Shown here piece by piece: positions 8,500 through 15,646 of a stretch of DNA of 34,845 nt. This stretch comes from Candidatus Raymondbacteria bacterium RIFOXYA2_FULL_49_16. GTDB taxonomy: Bacteria > Fibrobacterota > OXYB2-FULL-49-7 > XYB2-FULL-49-35. The stretch covers positions 1 to 34,845 of the forward strand of contig MFYT01000009.1 of NCBI GenBank assembly GCA_001789205.1, written 5' to 3'. Each line of letters starts with the position of its first letter. Position 1 is the first letter of the stretch. The notes below the pieces were generated by a model. That model was given only the letters and a program-made list of their open reading frames with translations. It ran no database searches and was not told where the DNA came from. A program made the position numbers and the translations under genes.

Positions 8500-9612
8500 T
8501 TATTTTATCAACAGCAAACGTGCGCTCATTATTCTGCTCCCTGCCGCAGCCCGTGCGAAATATACCCCCGAAAGACAGCCTGAGGCATTCCAGGCATATG
8601 TGTACAACGCACGCATGCCTGAATATGAATTGGGAACAATTGACGATGATACTACAAGAGAACCCTTTGCGTTATATATCTGTAAAAGCGCGCGCGCGTT
8701 TTTATTCCCCTGTTCCAGATCAAATACAATCATTGTCTGCGGATTAAATGGATTTGGAGAACAATGGATGGATGGTCCCTTACTTTTCAATCCGGTCTTC
8801 TTTTCCAACATAGCGGTACCTGTATCATCGACAACCACCCGCATTCCATGATTTCTGCCTGAAGTAGAGATCGGTCCCCAGCACCGGGCCACTGAACTGC
8901 ACCAGGTATTACCCATATCAAAAGCGCCCCCGCGAAGCACTTTTTTCGGCTCAGTGCTGTCTGTACCTGTAGGGTCGATTACAGGTTCGCTTGGATACCT
9001 CCAAGCGTCCGCATAAAAATCACTGCAAAATTCAAAATTGTTCCCATATATATCATAGAGCCCCCATGGATTGGGCTGCAACTGACCCACCGGATGGGTG
9101 GTCCCCCCGGCATTACTTGGATTCCAAGCATATAGATTAAGATTCGTGTACGTGGTCCCAAAAAAGAAGGGGGTTGTGGTACCAGCGCGCGCAGCATACT
9201 CCCACTCTGCTTCTGTGGGCAACCGAACATTCCGGCCTGTCCTGATAGAAGCTTGCGTGCAAAAGGCTGCGGTACGTGCCACATTCATATATTCAACAGT
9301 ATGTGTCGGGTCTTGATACTGAACGGGTGTAGGATTGGTCCCTGTTACCTCTAGATATTGCTCCTGGGTTACCTGATAAACTCCCATCCAATAATTTTTG
9401 CTTATGGTAACCTGATGTTGCGGGCATTCATCATCCTTCCTTAAATACGCCCCCGTTGGCGAGCCCATAAGAAATGTCCCTGCGTGAATTAATACCAGTT
9501 CAAGTTTGACCCCATTCCCAAGATCCAATGTATCGTATATAGGGTCTGCCGATACTGTGCATAAAAAAAGCATTCCACCTAAAAGAGCGGCTGTCGCTAA
9601 AAATTTTTGCAT
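8500..9612 (-). CDS. Secreted FGE-sulfatase (SUMF1)-domain protein with sorting tail (paralogue 2)
   Basis: 370 residues from the ATG at 9612. GGGGGA lies just upstream of it and the signal peptide starts there (MQKFLATAALLGG...VSA); the frame also has an ATG at 9639 without these supports. The FGE-like domain carries IYDTLDLGNGVKL, LVLIHAGTFLMGS, MGVYQVTQEQY, RLPTEAEWEYAARAGTT, NPWGLYDIYGNNFEF, LRGGAFDMGNTWCSSVAR and HGMRVV. The single Cys of CSSVAR matches the usual FGE-like position, but the catalytic Cys pair is not there. The sorting tail runs from CSPNPFNP to SGVYFARAA and LLLIK. It starts 27 bp after paralogue 1 and ends 38 bp before the DUF362 gene. Confidence 0.85.
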   Translation of the reverse strand: MQKFLATAALLGGMLFLCTVSADPIYDTLDLGNGVKLELVLIHAGTFLMGSPTGAYLRKDDECPQHQVTISKNYWMGVYQVTQEQYLEVTGTNPTPVQYQDPTHTVEYMNVARTAAFCTQASIRTGRNVRLPTEAEWEYAARAGTTTPFFFGTTYTNLNLYAWNPSNAGGTTHPVGQLQPNPWGLYDIYGNNFEFCSDFYADAWRYPSEPVIDPTGTDSTEPKKVLRGGAFDMGNTWCSSVARCWGPISTSGRNHGMRVVVDDTGTAMLEKKTGLKSKGPSIHCSPNPFNPQTMIVFDLEQGNKNARALLQIYNAKGSLVVSSSIVPNSYSGMRALYTYAWNASGCLSGVYFARAAAGSRIMSARLLLIK

Positions 9613-9640
9613 GTGATCCCCCAATCTGTTTGTTTTCATG

Positions 9641-10741
9641 TTATTTTAACAATAACGCGCGCGTCCTGAGAACTTTGCTTCCTACGACTGCCCGTATATA
9701 ATACATTCCTGAAGGAAGGTTTGCCGCATTCCAAAAAATAACGGCATGTTCACTGCTGCCCGTATTCAATGTTGTAACCAATGAGCCTTCCCCATTATAT
9801 ATTTTAACAACTGACCGAACCTGTGGCTGAAGACCATTTATTGTTATTGTTGTGCTCGGATTAAACGGGTTCGGAGAACAATGAATAGACCGTTCGTTTC
9901 TTTTTTGTCCGGTCTTATTGTTGATTATGTTGGTGCCCGTGTAATCAGCAGCTACACGGATCGTATGGTCTGCCCCTGATCCACAAACTTGAGCCAGCCG
10001 TGATGCGCTCCAATACCAGTTATCCAAAATTCCGCCGCCGCGAAGAATTGCGCAATTATATGCCCCGTTGTAATGATTGGGATCGGTCTCCGGGACTGTT
10101 GGAGTGGTATAATTATTATCGCCGACATACTCCCACACATTACCAGCTATATCATATAAGCCCCATGGATTTGGCTGTCTTGAACCTACTTGGCTAAAAT
10201 CTCCAGACGGGGCAACATATAAACTCTGCTGGACCGTAGTTTCTCCCCAGAAATATTTTGTTGTGGTTCCGGCCCTGCACGCATACTCCCATTCGGCATC
10301 TGTTGGCAGACGAACTGGTTTTCCGGTTAATTCAGCCACATGGCTGCAAAAATCGCGCGCTCTTGTTGGAGATACATTCAAATAAGCCGGATAGTTTGGT
10401 CCTCTCGAATTACGGCTGGTACTATAGGTAATAATAGAATCTCCCATAATCGCCGCAAATTGCGCTTGTGTTACTTCTGTAACCCCCAGCCAATAAGGCT
10501 TGGTAATGGTTACCTGATGCTGAGGACATTGGACTTGGTTAAGATACCAACTGCCCTGTGCAGCTATTTGGGTACAGTGCAAGGAATCCGGACCCATCAT
10601 AAAGGTCCCTGGAGGAATCAAGACCATTGGTATGCTGATTCCATTCCCCAAGTCCAACGTATCATACGTAAGCTGGGCGTTGAGCGTGAACGGAAGTGTC
10701 AGGATAATGAGAATAATGACCGATTTCAGGTATCTTTGCAT
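9641..10741 (-). CDS. Secreted FGE-sulfatase (SUMF1)-domain protein with sorting tail (paralogue 1)
   Basis: 366 residues from the ATG at 10741; GGGGG stands five bases upstream and the signal peptide starts there (MQRYLKSVIILIILTLPFTLNA). The frame stays open upstream to 10861, but that part has no signal-like character. The FGE-like domain has TYDTLDLGNGISI, MVLIPPGTFMMG, LGVTEVTQAQFAAIMG, RLPTDAEWEYACRAGTTT, NPWGLYDIAGNVWEY, LRGGGILDNWYWSASR and HTIRVA. No FGE catalytic Cys pair is visible. The tail is CSPNPFNPSTTITI ... NLPSGMYYIRAV ... ALLLK. It is the first gene of the minus-strand run, so any shared promoter should lie in 10742-10924. Confidence 0.85.
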   Translation of the reverse strand: MQRYLKSVIILIILTLPFTLNAQLTYDTLDLGNGISIPMVLIPPGTFMMGPDSLHCTQIAAQGSWYLNQVQCPQHQVTITKPYWLGVTEVTQAQFAAIMGDSIITYSTSRNSRGPNYPAYLNVSPTRARDFCSHVAELTGKPVRLPTDAEWEYACRAGTTTKYFWGETTVQQSLYVAPSGDFSQVGSRQPNPWGLYDIAGNVWEYVGDNNYTTPTVPETDPNHYNGAYNCAILRGGGILDNWYWSASRLAQVCGSGADHTIRVAADYTGTNIINNKTGQKRNERSIHCSPNPFNPSTTITINGLQPQVRSVVKIYNGEGSLVTTLNTGSSEHAVIFWNAANLPSGMYYIRAVVGSKVLRTRALLLK

Positions 10742-10791
10742 TTTAACCCCCTTAAAACCGAACCTCTGTCCAGTGTCTATATGCTTTCTAT

Positions 10792-10822
10792 GATAAATAT
10801 ATACCCAAGGTTCGCATTGCAA
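10792..10822 (-). promoter_or_regulatory. Candidate promoter for the exported-protein run
   Basis: On the minus strand a TTGCAA hexamer (10817-10822) is followed by the A+T-rich stretch TATATATTTATCA, which offers TATTTA at about 17-base spacing. This lies some 50-80 bases upstream of the first gene of the run, in the gap to the divergent hydrolase gene. The match is by eye and moderate. Confidence 0.3.
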
Positions 10823-10924
10823 CATCGTACTTGTTCCAATTGTCCTTGGTAAAAGTTCCAAAACGAGTTTGTGTTACATTCGCGGGGCTTCTTAGAGCGT
10901 TTTTTATGTATATTTATCAGCATA

Positions 10925-11938
10925 ATGCCCTGTAGACACAGTTCCATTCCTGGAATATTTTTACTGTTGATCGCTGTGTGTGGAATTGGCGACTATACCA
11001 TGGGAGGCCCTGTTATGAAACAAACGCCAAGTCCAATAAAATACGACGACACAAGCATAGTCGCGTGGAACAGCGACTTTTCCATTGTGGAAATCCCTTC
11101 AAGCATGGACAGCGCTGTTCAAAAAGCTTATTTCCGCAAGAGCAACGCTCAAGATCGTAAACCGCTTTTGATAAGTCTCCATACCTGGAGCGGAGACTAT
11201 GCCCAAACCGACGAACTGACGCGTTACGCCAGCGCAAAAGACTGGAATTATATACACCCTGATTTCCGGGGGCCAAACTGGACAAAAAAAGCCTGCTGCA
11301 GCAAATACGTCATTGCGGACATTGACGATGCTATTACGTACGCCCTGCAAAACGCTCTAGTCGACACAGACAGGATTTACGTTGTTGGGGCAAGTGGCGG
11401 CGGTTATGCCACTCTGAGCATGTTCATGAAATCACGGCACTCCATATCGCGGTTCTCGTCATGGGTCCCTATTTCAGATCTTGTTGCGTGGTACCATGAA
11501 ACCGTGCAAAGAAAAAGCGAATTTCCCTATGCCCAGCAGATAGCGGATTGCGTGGGCTCAACAGCCAGCGGCCTGAATGAGACTGAGGCGCGGGAGCGTT
11601 CCCCGCTCTACTGGGAAACGCCGAGGAAAAAACTTGAACGCACAAAACTCAATATTTTTACTGGAATTTATGACGGCGTCAAGGGATCTGTCCCCATCAC
11701 GCACTCAATCCGTTTCTACAATAAAGTGCTCAAAGACCTCGGTGTGGCTGACAGCGCGTATTATGTGACAAATCAGGAAACCGCGCTCTTACTTGAAACC
11801 AGGAAGCCATTGAGGAATTTCGGAAAAATCGGCGACAGGTACATTTGCCTGAAAAAAGAGTATAAGAACATCTCCCTGGTCATTTTCACGGGAGAACATG
11901 AAATGCTGCCTGCATACGCCTTTGAAAGCCTGCGCTGA
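10925..11938 (+). CDS. Alpha/beta hydrolase (prolyl-oligopeptidase/esterase-like)
   Basis: 337 residues from the ATG at 10925, in a frame open from a GTG at 10871. The body is an alpha/beta hydrolase: LLISLHTWSGD near the oxyanion region, a VVGASGGGYATLS nucleophile elbow, GIYDGVKGSVP as a likely acid loop, and a GEHEM near the C-terminus for the histidine. Start choice matters. From 10925 the protein begins with a short basic stretch and a hydrophobic run (PGIFLLLIAVCGIG) resembling a signal peptide, but no Shine-Dalgarno is seen. An in-frame ATG at 11015 has GGGAGG seven bases upstream and would give a 307-residue cytoplasmic protein. It is divergent from the exported run and its substrate is unknown. 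Confidence 0.72.
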   Translation: MPCRHSSIPGIFLLLIAVCGIGDYTMGGPVMKQTPSPIKYDDTSIVAWNSDFSIVEIPSSMDSAVQKAYFRKSNAQDRKPLLISLHTWSGDYAQTDELTRYASAKDWNYIHPDFRGPNWTKKACCSKYVIADIDDAITYALQNALVDTDRIYVVGASGGGYATLSMFMKSRHSISRFSSWVPISDLVAWYHETVQRKSEFPYAQQIADCVGSTASGLNETEARERSPLYWETPRKKLERTKLNIFTGIYDGVKGSVPITHSIRFYNKVLKDLGVADSAYYVTNQETALLLETRKPLRNFGKIGDRYICLKKEYKNISLVIFTGEHEMLPAYAFESLR

Positions 11939-12030
11939 TTTCAATTTCACCGTAAAAGCCCTGCTACCAAGAAATATTTCAACAACAAAACCAATCCGAG
12001 CAGAAATGCATGGTTTTTACCCGCAAAGGG

Positions 12031-12060
12031 TTGATATTTTTTAATACACAGTTGTATTTT
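12031..12060 (+). promoter_or_regulatory. Candidate promoter of the DUF4258/YgiT-like pair
   Basis: TTGATA (12031-12036), an 18-base spacer, then TATTTT (12055-12060). The first ATG of the toxin-like gene begins only five bases later, with no ribosome-binding site, so transcription from here would give a nearly leaderless message. The rest of the 127-bp gap after the hydrolase gene shows no gene. Confidence 0.35.
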
Positions 12061-12065
12061 CTATT

Positions 12066-12398
12066 ATGGTACTTATAGAAGAAATCCGAACGAAAATACG
12101 GCGGAGACATTATGAGTTATCCAAACACGCTGTTGATGTAAGTATTATACGAAACATAAGCATGCGTGAGTTGGAGGAGGCCGTCGCATCCAAAAGCGAA
12201 ATCATAGAGGATTATCCTGACGATAAATATGGTCCGAGTTGTTTAATACTCGGTTTTACCGGAAGTGGGCGGCCCCTTCACCTGCACTGCAGTTACCCAA
12301 CCCGGCCAATTATCAAAGTCATTACCCTTTATGAACCAGATACTAGTATCTGGATAGAATTCAGGAAACGCAAACCGATTGTGAAAAGGAAATACTGA
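12066..12398 (+). CDS. DUF4258 protein, probable RelE-fold toxin of a type II toxin-antitoxin pair
   Basis: 110 residues. The pattern (RRHYELSKHAVD, then MRELEEAVASKSEIIEDYPDDKYGPSCLILGF, GRPLHLHCSY, IIKVITLYEPD) fits DUF4258, a family commonly found as the toxin partner of small antitoxins and related in fold to RelE-like RNases. The conserved SKHA histidine and the C-terminal ITxYEPD motif are present. The next gene starts on the last base of this stop codon (TGATG), the usual layout for such pairs. No good ribosome-binding site precedes the ATG; a -10-like box lies five bases upstream. The toxin role is by family and context only. Confidence 0.75.
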   Translation: MVLIEEIRTKIRRRHYELSKHAVDVSIIRNISMRELEEAVASKSEIIEDYPDDKYGPSCLILGFTGSGRPLHLHCSYPTRPIIKVITLYEPDTSIWIEFRKRKPIVKRKY

Positions 12399-12607
12399 TG
12401 AAAGAAACAATGATTAATTCAAAGGTCTCTTACCCGTTAACACACAGAGGCAAATTCTTCATCATCGAGCATGTGCCAGCGCGCATTTGCTTGGAAACCG
12501 GTGAACAATATTTCTCCCCAAAGACTGTGGAACATCTCCAAAAGCTCATCACGGGCAAAAGAAAGCCGACCAGGACTGTTGTGACACCTGTTTTCGAATA
12601 CGCATAA
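12398..12607 (+). CDS. YgiT/MqsA-like small antitoxin without its zinc finger
   Basis: 69 residues. The segment FFIIEHVPARICLETGEQYFSPKTVEHLQKLI matches, in shorter pieces, the YgiT-type pattern (VPAxxCxxCGExYxSPxxxxxL). The usual N-terminal CxxC is absent and the second Cys of the C-terminal knuckle is Thr (ICLETGEQYF), so zinc binding is unlikely. It overlaps the DUF4258 gene by one base, with AAAAGGA about seven bases before the ATG, which supports coupled translation. It is expected to neutralise the DUF4258 partner. No separate helix-turn-helix is seen, so autoregulation is uncertain. It ends 11 bp from the convergent glycosidase gene. Confidence 0.65.
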   Translation: MKETMINSKVSYPLTHRGKFFIIEHVPARICLETGEQYFSPKTVEHLQKLITGKRKPTRTVVTPVFEYA

Positions 12608-12618
12608 CACCATTCTAT

Positions 12619-13947
12619 CTACGCTGTAATACTCTTGAATTGCGGCAGCCACTTCTGGTTTTTCGCGAACATTTCTTTGACCATTTTCTTTATTTCAGCA
12701 AGCGAAAGCACTGACGCTGTGAGCGGATCAAAATAAATCGCTTTATACACAAGCTCTGGGTCGCCGGAAAGCGCGCCTTCAACAGCCATTTCCTCGACCG
12801 AAACGCTCAGATTGTTCAACGCGGCAAGCTGGAGCGGCAGCGCGCCAACATGGATGGCGTTGAATCCGCGCTTGTTTGCCACAACCGGCACTTCCACGCA
12901 TATATTTTCCGGCAGGTTTGAAATAATGCCTGTATTGGGAACATTGCCATTGAATTCAAATGCCTCTCCCCCCATATATGCGTTAATGATATAGGCGGCG
13001 TATTCGTGTCCGCGCGCAAGGTCAAGTGGCGCACCCTTCTTGAACCAGGCCTGTATCTCTTTTTTCCAGAAATGCTCGCGGTGCAGATAGTCTTTGAGGA
13101 TAAACGCATGCGCGCCCGGGTTCCAGCCTGTGCCGCTGGTGCAGTATTTTTTAATCAGGTCCTTGCGTTTGCGGAACCACCAGTTGTATTCGGAATTGTG
13201 GCCGCTTGATTCAGTAACATAGTATCCCAGGTGCAGGAACATCTCATTGCGCACCTGCTCTTCATTATAAACTTCTTGCCTGGTGGTAATCGCCTTTACA
13301 ATGGCTGGATATGCGTCTTTGCCATTGACCTGGAATTTGAGATAATGGGCCTGATGGTTGATGCCAGCGCACACATAGGTGACCTTATCCATGGGCGCTT
13401 TGATCCACTTTGCCAGCATTCCGGCCGTGCCCTGCACGCTGTGGCACAGGCCCGTTACTTTGACGAATGTGGAACGCTGCATTGCCCTGCAAAGCATTGC
13501 CATGGGATTGGTATAGTTGAGAAGAATGGCATTGGGACATAACTTCTCCATGTCCTTGACAATGCTCAGCATGACCGGAATGGTGCGCAGGGCGCGGAAA
13601 ATACCCGAAGGTCCGCGGGTATCGCCCACGTTGATGTCAATGCCGTATTTAAAGGGGATCTCGATATCATGGCGCCACACCTGCACATTGCCGGCAAGAA
13701 TAGTGCAAATGACCGCGTCAGCGCCTTTGAGCGCCTCTTTACGGTCCATGGTAGCGACAATTTTTGCCGGATAATTGCCCCGGTCAATAATACTTTGGAC
13801 AGCCCGCCTTGAAAAATCGAGCCGCTCTTTGTCAACATCCATGAGCACTAACGTAGCATCTTTCAGCAAAGGAAAGGTAAGAATATCACGGATTAGTGCG
13901 CGTGTGAAGCCAAGCGACCCTGCGCCAATGAATGCTATACGTGCCAT
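12619..13947 (-). CDS. Glycoside hydrolase family 4 (NAD-dependent alpha-galactosidase/alpha-glucosidase-like)
   Basis: 442 residues from the ATG at 13947. That ATG has GGAG seven bases upstream, whereas the ATG at 13953 would have GGAG only one base away. The N-terminus is a Rossmann NAD site ([13 protein letters not shown]). The GH4 signature follows: [33 protein letters not shown] with Cys168 and [11 protein letters not shown] with His198; in characterised GH4 enzymes the equivalent Cys and His bind Mn2+. GH4 enzymes cleave glycosides by an oxidation-elimination mechanism with NAD+ and a divalent metal, in the cytoplasm. The sequence suits the alpha-galactosidase/alpha-glucosidase branch better than the 6-phospho branch, but the substrate is not settled. 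An AraC regulator is divergent from it. Confidence 0.88.
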   Translation of the reverse strand: MARIAFIGAGSLGFTRALIRDILTFPLLKDATLVLMDVDKERLDFSRRAVQSIIDRGNYPAKIVATMDRKEALKGADAVICTILAGNVQVWRHDIEIPFKYGIDINVGDTRGPSGIFRALRTIPVMLSIVKDMEKLCPNAILLNYTNPMAMLCRAMQRSTFVKVTGLCHSVQGTAGMLAKWIKAPMDKVTYVCAGINHQAHYLKFQVNGKDAYPAIVKAITTRQEVYNEEQVRNEMFLHLGYYVTESSGHNSEYNWWFRKRKDLIKKYCTSGTGWNPGAHAFILKDYLHREHFWKKEIQAWFKKGAPLDLARGHEYAAYIINAYMGGEAFEFNGNVPNTGIISNLPENICVEVPVVANKRGFNAIHVGALPLQLAALNNLSVSVEEMAVEGALSGDPELVYKAIYFDPLTASVLSLAEIKKMVKEMFAKNQKWLPQFKSITA

Positions 13948-14034
13948 TGCCATCTCCTTTTGTATTTAATTATACTTTTGTTGTTTGCTGGTAATAATAT
14001 AACTCTTTTATTTTCAATGTAAATATGCAGTTTG

Positions 14035-14044
14035 TGACATGTCA
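14035..14044. promoter_or_regulatory. Palindrome in the GH4/AraC divergent gap (candidate operator)
   Basis: TGACATGTCA is a perfect 10-base palindrome placed about 90 bases from the GH4 start and 16 bases before the AraC start, in an A+T-rich gap. Position and symmetry suit an autoregulatory operator. AraC proteins often use direct repeats instead, so this is tentative. Confidence 0.35.
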
Positions 14045-14059
14045 TAGCATTTATGTGAT

Positions 14060-14908
14060 ATGATTTTTGCCAAAATCCGCGCCCAGGATTTCAGAGAGGC
14101 AGATACTGCTGTAGCCCGTTTTATTTCAATTGGTTATGAACACATCACATCAACAGATTATCGCTGGAACAATGAACGCATGGGGCCAACCTTTGGTCAT
14201 TGTATCATACAATATACCCTCTCTGGCCATGGCTATCACGAAGCCAATGGCAAAATCACCAAGCTCGAAAAGCACACGGCCTTTCTCGCCTCGGAAGAAA
14301 GCCCTTTTTTATACTATTACAAACCTGATGCGCCGCATTGGGAATTTTTCTGGATTAACATCACCGGCTCAACGGGAAAAGGCCTTTTCCATGGGATCAA
14401 AAAAGAATTCGGGCCAGTCATAACACTTCCAGACAACAATCTTACGGTCCAACTTTTTTTTGAAATATTCAGGAAAACGCAAAACCGCGAATGGAAAAAC
14501 CTATACGCACTTTCAGCCGCGACCTATGGTTTTCTCATGAGTCTGATACAAAACCTCCGGGCGGGAACAGCGGCATTCGACGCCACAATCGACCAAGCGG
14601 CCCAGTACATGGAGCAGCACATGGCTGACAACATTGACGTAAAGGTCATTGCTCCGCGCTTTGGCTATACGCGCGAACACTTCACCAGGCTTTTCAGGCA
14701 GACCACGGGCGCAAGCCCGGGAAACTACCTGATCTCTTTGCGACTGGAAAAGGCAAAACAGCTTCTGCGGCTGTCGGATGAAAAACTGGAAAGCGTGGCC
14801 GCCTCATGTGGATTCGCCAACGCGAACTACCTGTGCAGGCTCTTTAAACAACGTTTTGGACTGACCCCTGTGGAATATAAAAAGACTTTTGACGCGACCA
14901 TAAAATGA
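14060..14908 (+). CDS. AraC-family transcriptional regulator
   Basis: 282 residues. The N-terminal ~170 residues fit a cupin-type AraC ligand-binding domain (YTLSGHGYHEANGK, FLYYYKPDAPHWEFFWINITG). The C-terminal ~100 residues carry the double helix-turn-helix: VKVIAPRFGYTREHFTRLFR followed by GASPGNYL, then LESVAASCGFANANYLCRLFK and GLTPVEYKK. The gene is divergent from the GH4 glycosidase with about 110 bp between, so it likely controls that gene in response to a sugar. No clear Shine-Dalgarno precedes the ATG at 14060, so the exact start is less certain than the identity. Confidence 0.88.
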   Translation: MIFAKIRAQDFREADTAVARFISIGYEHITSTDYRWNNERMGPTFGHCIIQYTLSGHGYHEANGKITKLEKHTAFLASEESPFLYYYKPDAPHWEFFWINITGSTGKGLFHGIKKEFGPVITLPDNNLTVQLFFEIFRKTQNREWKNLYALSAATYGFLMSLIQNLRAGTAAFDATIDQAAQYMEQHMADNIDVKVIAPRFGYTREHFTRLFRQTTGASPGNYLISLRLEKAKQLLRLSDEKLESVAASCGFANANYLCRLFKQRFGLTPVEYKKTFDATIK

Positions 14909-14937
14909 TCATAAATGCATGAAATGCTTTTCTGATG

Positions 14938-14956
14938 ATATACAAGGATTGTATAT
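14938..14956. promoter_or_regulatory. Inverted repeat before the RHH/PIN pair (candidate antitoxin operator)
   Basis: ATATACAA (14938-14945) and TTGTATAT (14949-14956) are perfect 8-base arms with a 3-base spacer, and outer TGAT...ATCA segments extend the dyad. It lies 18 bases before the ATG of the ribbon-helix-helix antitoxin, directly next to its AGGAGGG site. RHH antitoxins usually bind such dyads to repress their own operon. Confidence 0.55.
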
Positions 14957-14974
14957 TATTATCAGGAGGGTTTT

Positions 14975-15217
14975 ATGGCAGCCTATACTGTTAATATATC
15001 CTTTGGAAATACTCTAATACGGCAAATTGATTCTGTTGCGAAAGAGGAGTCGCGGTCGCGTTCGGAACTGATCCGCGAGGCAGCCCGCCTCTATATAGAC
15101 AGAAAAACAAGGTGGAAGACCATATTCAAATATGGATCAGCCGCTGGCCGGGCATCCGGTGTTACCGAATCAGATATCATCACTGAGATACGCCGCGTCC
15201 GGACATCTGGAAAATGA
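14975..15217 (+). CDS. Ribbon-helix-helix antitoxin (CopG-like)
   Basis: 80 residues. The N-terminus has the RHH pattern: a short beta strand (YTVNISFG), then helix A (TLIRQIDSVAKEE) and helix B after SRSRSELIREAARLYI. The C-terminal part (about residues 45-80) would wrap the toxin. AGGAGGG stands just before the ATG. The stop overlaps the start of the PIN-domain gene in an ATGA, so the two are translated together. It likely binds the inverted repeat at 14938-14956 and neutralises the PIN RNase. Confidence 0.85.
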   Translation: MAAYTVNISFGNTLIRQIDSVAKEESRSRSELIREAARLYIDRKTRWKTIFKYGSAAGRASGVTESDIITEIRRVRTSGK

Positions 15218-15612
15218 ACGCTGTCTTCGACACCAATGTGTTCGTTTCCGCACTGCTCTTCGGCGGGCGGCCCCGTCTGGCCCTTGAAAAGGTCATTGAG
15301 GGTGCGGTGCGATTGCATATTTCTCCTGATCTGATTGGCGAGCTGCGCACAACCCTTTCCAGGCAAAAATTTAAACTCTCACCAGAACAAACAGCCTTTT
15401 TTATTGAGGAAATCGAGGCCTTGTGCACCCCTGTTTTACCCCGTGAAAAGATAAAAAAAGCATGCAGGGACCAGAAAGACCATATAGTGCTCGAATGCGC
15501 GGTCGCAAGCGCCTGCGATGCGCTGGTCACCGGGGACGAGGATCTTCTTGTTCTCAAAACCTATCGAGGCGTTCCTATTATCAGCGTTGCCGGGTTCCTC
15601 GACCGTTTCTAA
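15214..15612 (+). CDS. PIN-domain toxin (VapC-like, putative TA toxin PIN family)
   Basis: 132 residues. It fits the group of PIN proteins annotated as putative toxin components. Likely metal-binding acids are Asp6 (VFDTNVFVSALL), Glu43 (LIGELRTTLS), Asp89 (DQKDHIVLECA) and Asp108 (LVTGDEDLL), so the nuclease site appears intact. The family are Mg2+-dependent RNases; characterised VapC toxins cut tRNA or rRNA. It overlaps the RHH antitoxin gene by four bases. The RNA ligase gene rtcB starts 34 bp after its stop in the same direction, a suggestive but unproven link. Confidence 0.87.
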   Translation: MNAVFDTNVFVSALLFGGRPRLALEKVIEGAVRLHISPDLIGELRTTLSRQKFKLSPEQTAFFIEEIEALCTPVLPREKIKKACRDQKDHIVLECAVASACDALVTGDEDLLVLKTYRGVPIISVAGFLDRF

Positions 15613-15646
15613 CCGGTCTTGCAATAGTGGATGACCAATTTTATTT

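Noticed and set aside
3862-10741. Diversity-generating retroelement targets, because FGE-like and C-type-lectin folds are typical variable proteins
   Set aside because: No reverse transcriptase and no template/variable repeat pair with adenine-specific changes was seen; the paralogues differ throughout, not at a short 3' segment.
3862-10741. Active sulfatase-maturing formylglycine-generating enzymes
   Set aside because: The paired active-site Cys is absent in all four, and no sulfatase gene is in the window; they are also exported with sorting tails.
10742-10861. N-terminal extension of FGE-like paralogue 1 (and of paralogue 3 to 6359)
   Set aside because: The extra residues lack any signal or domain character, while G-rich ribosome-binding sites and signal peptides mark the inner ATGs.
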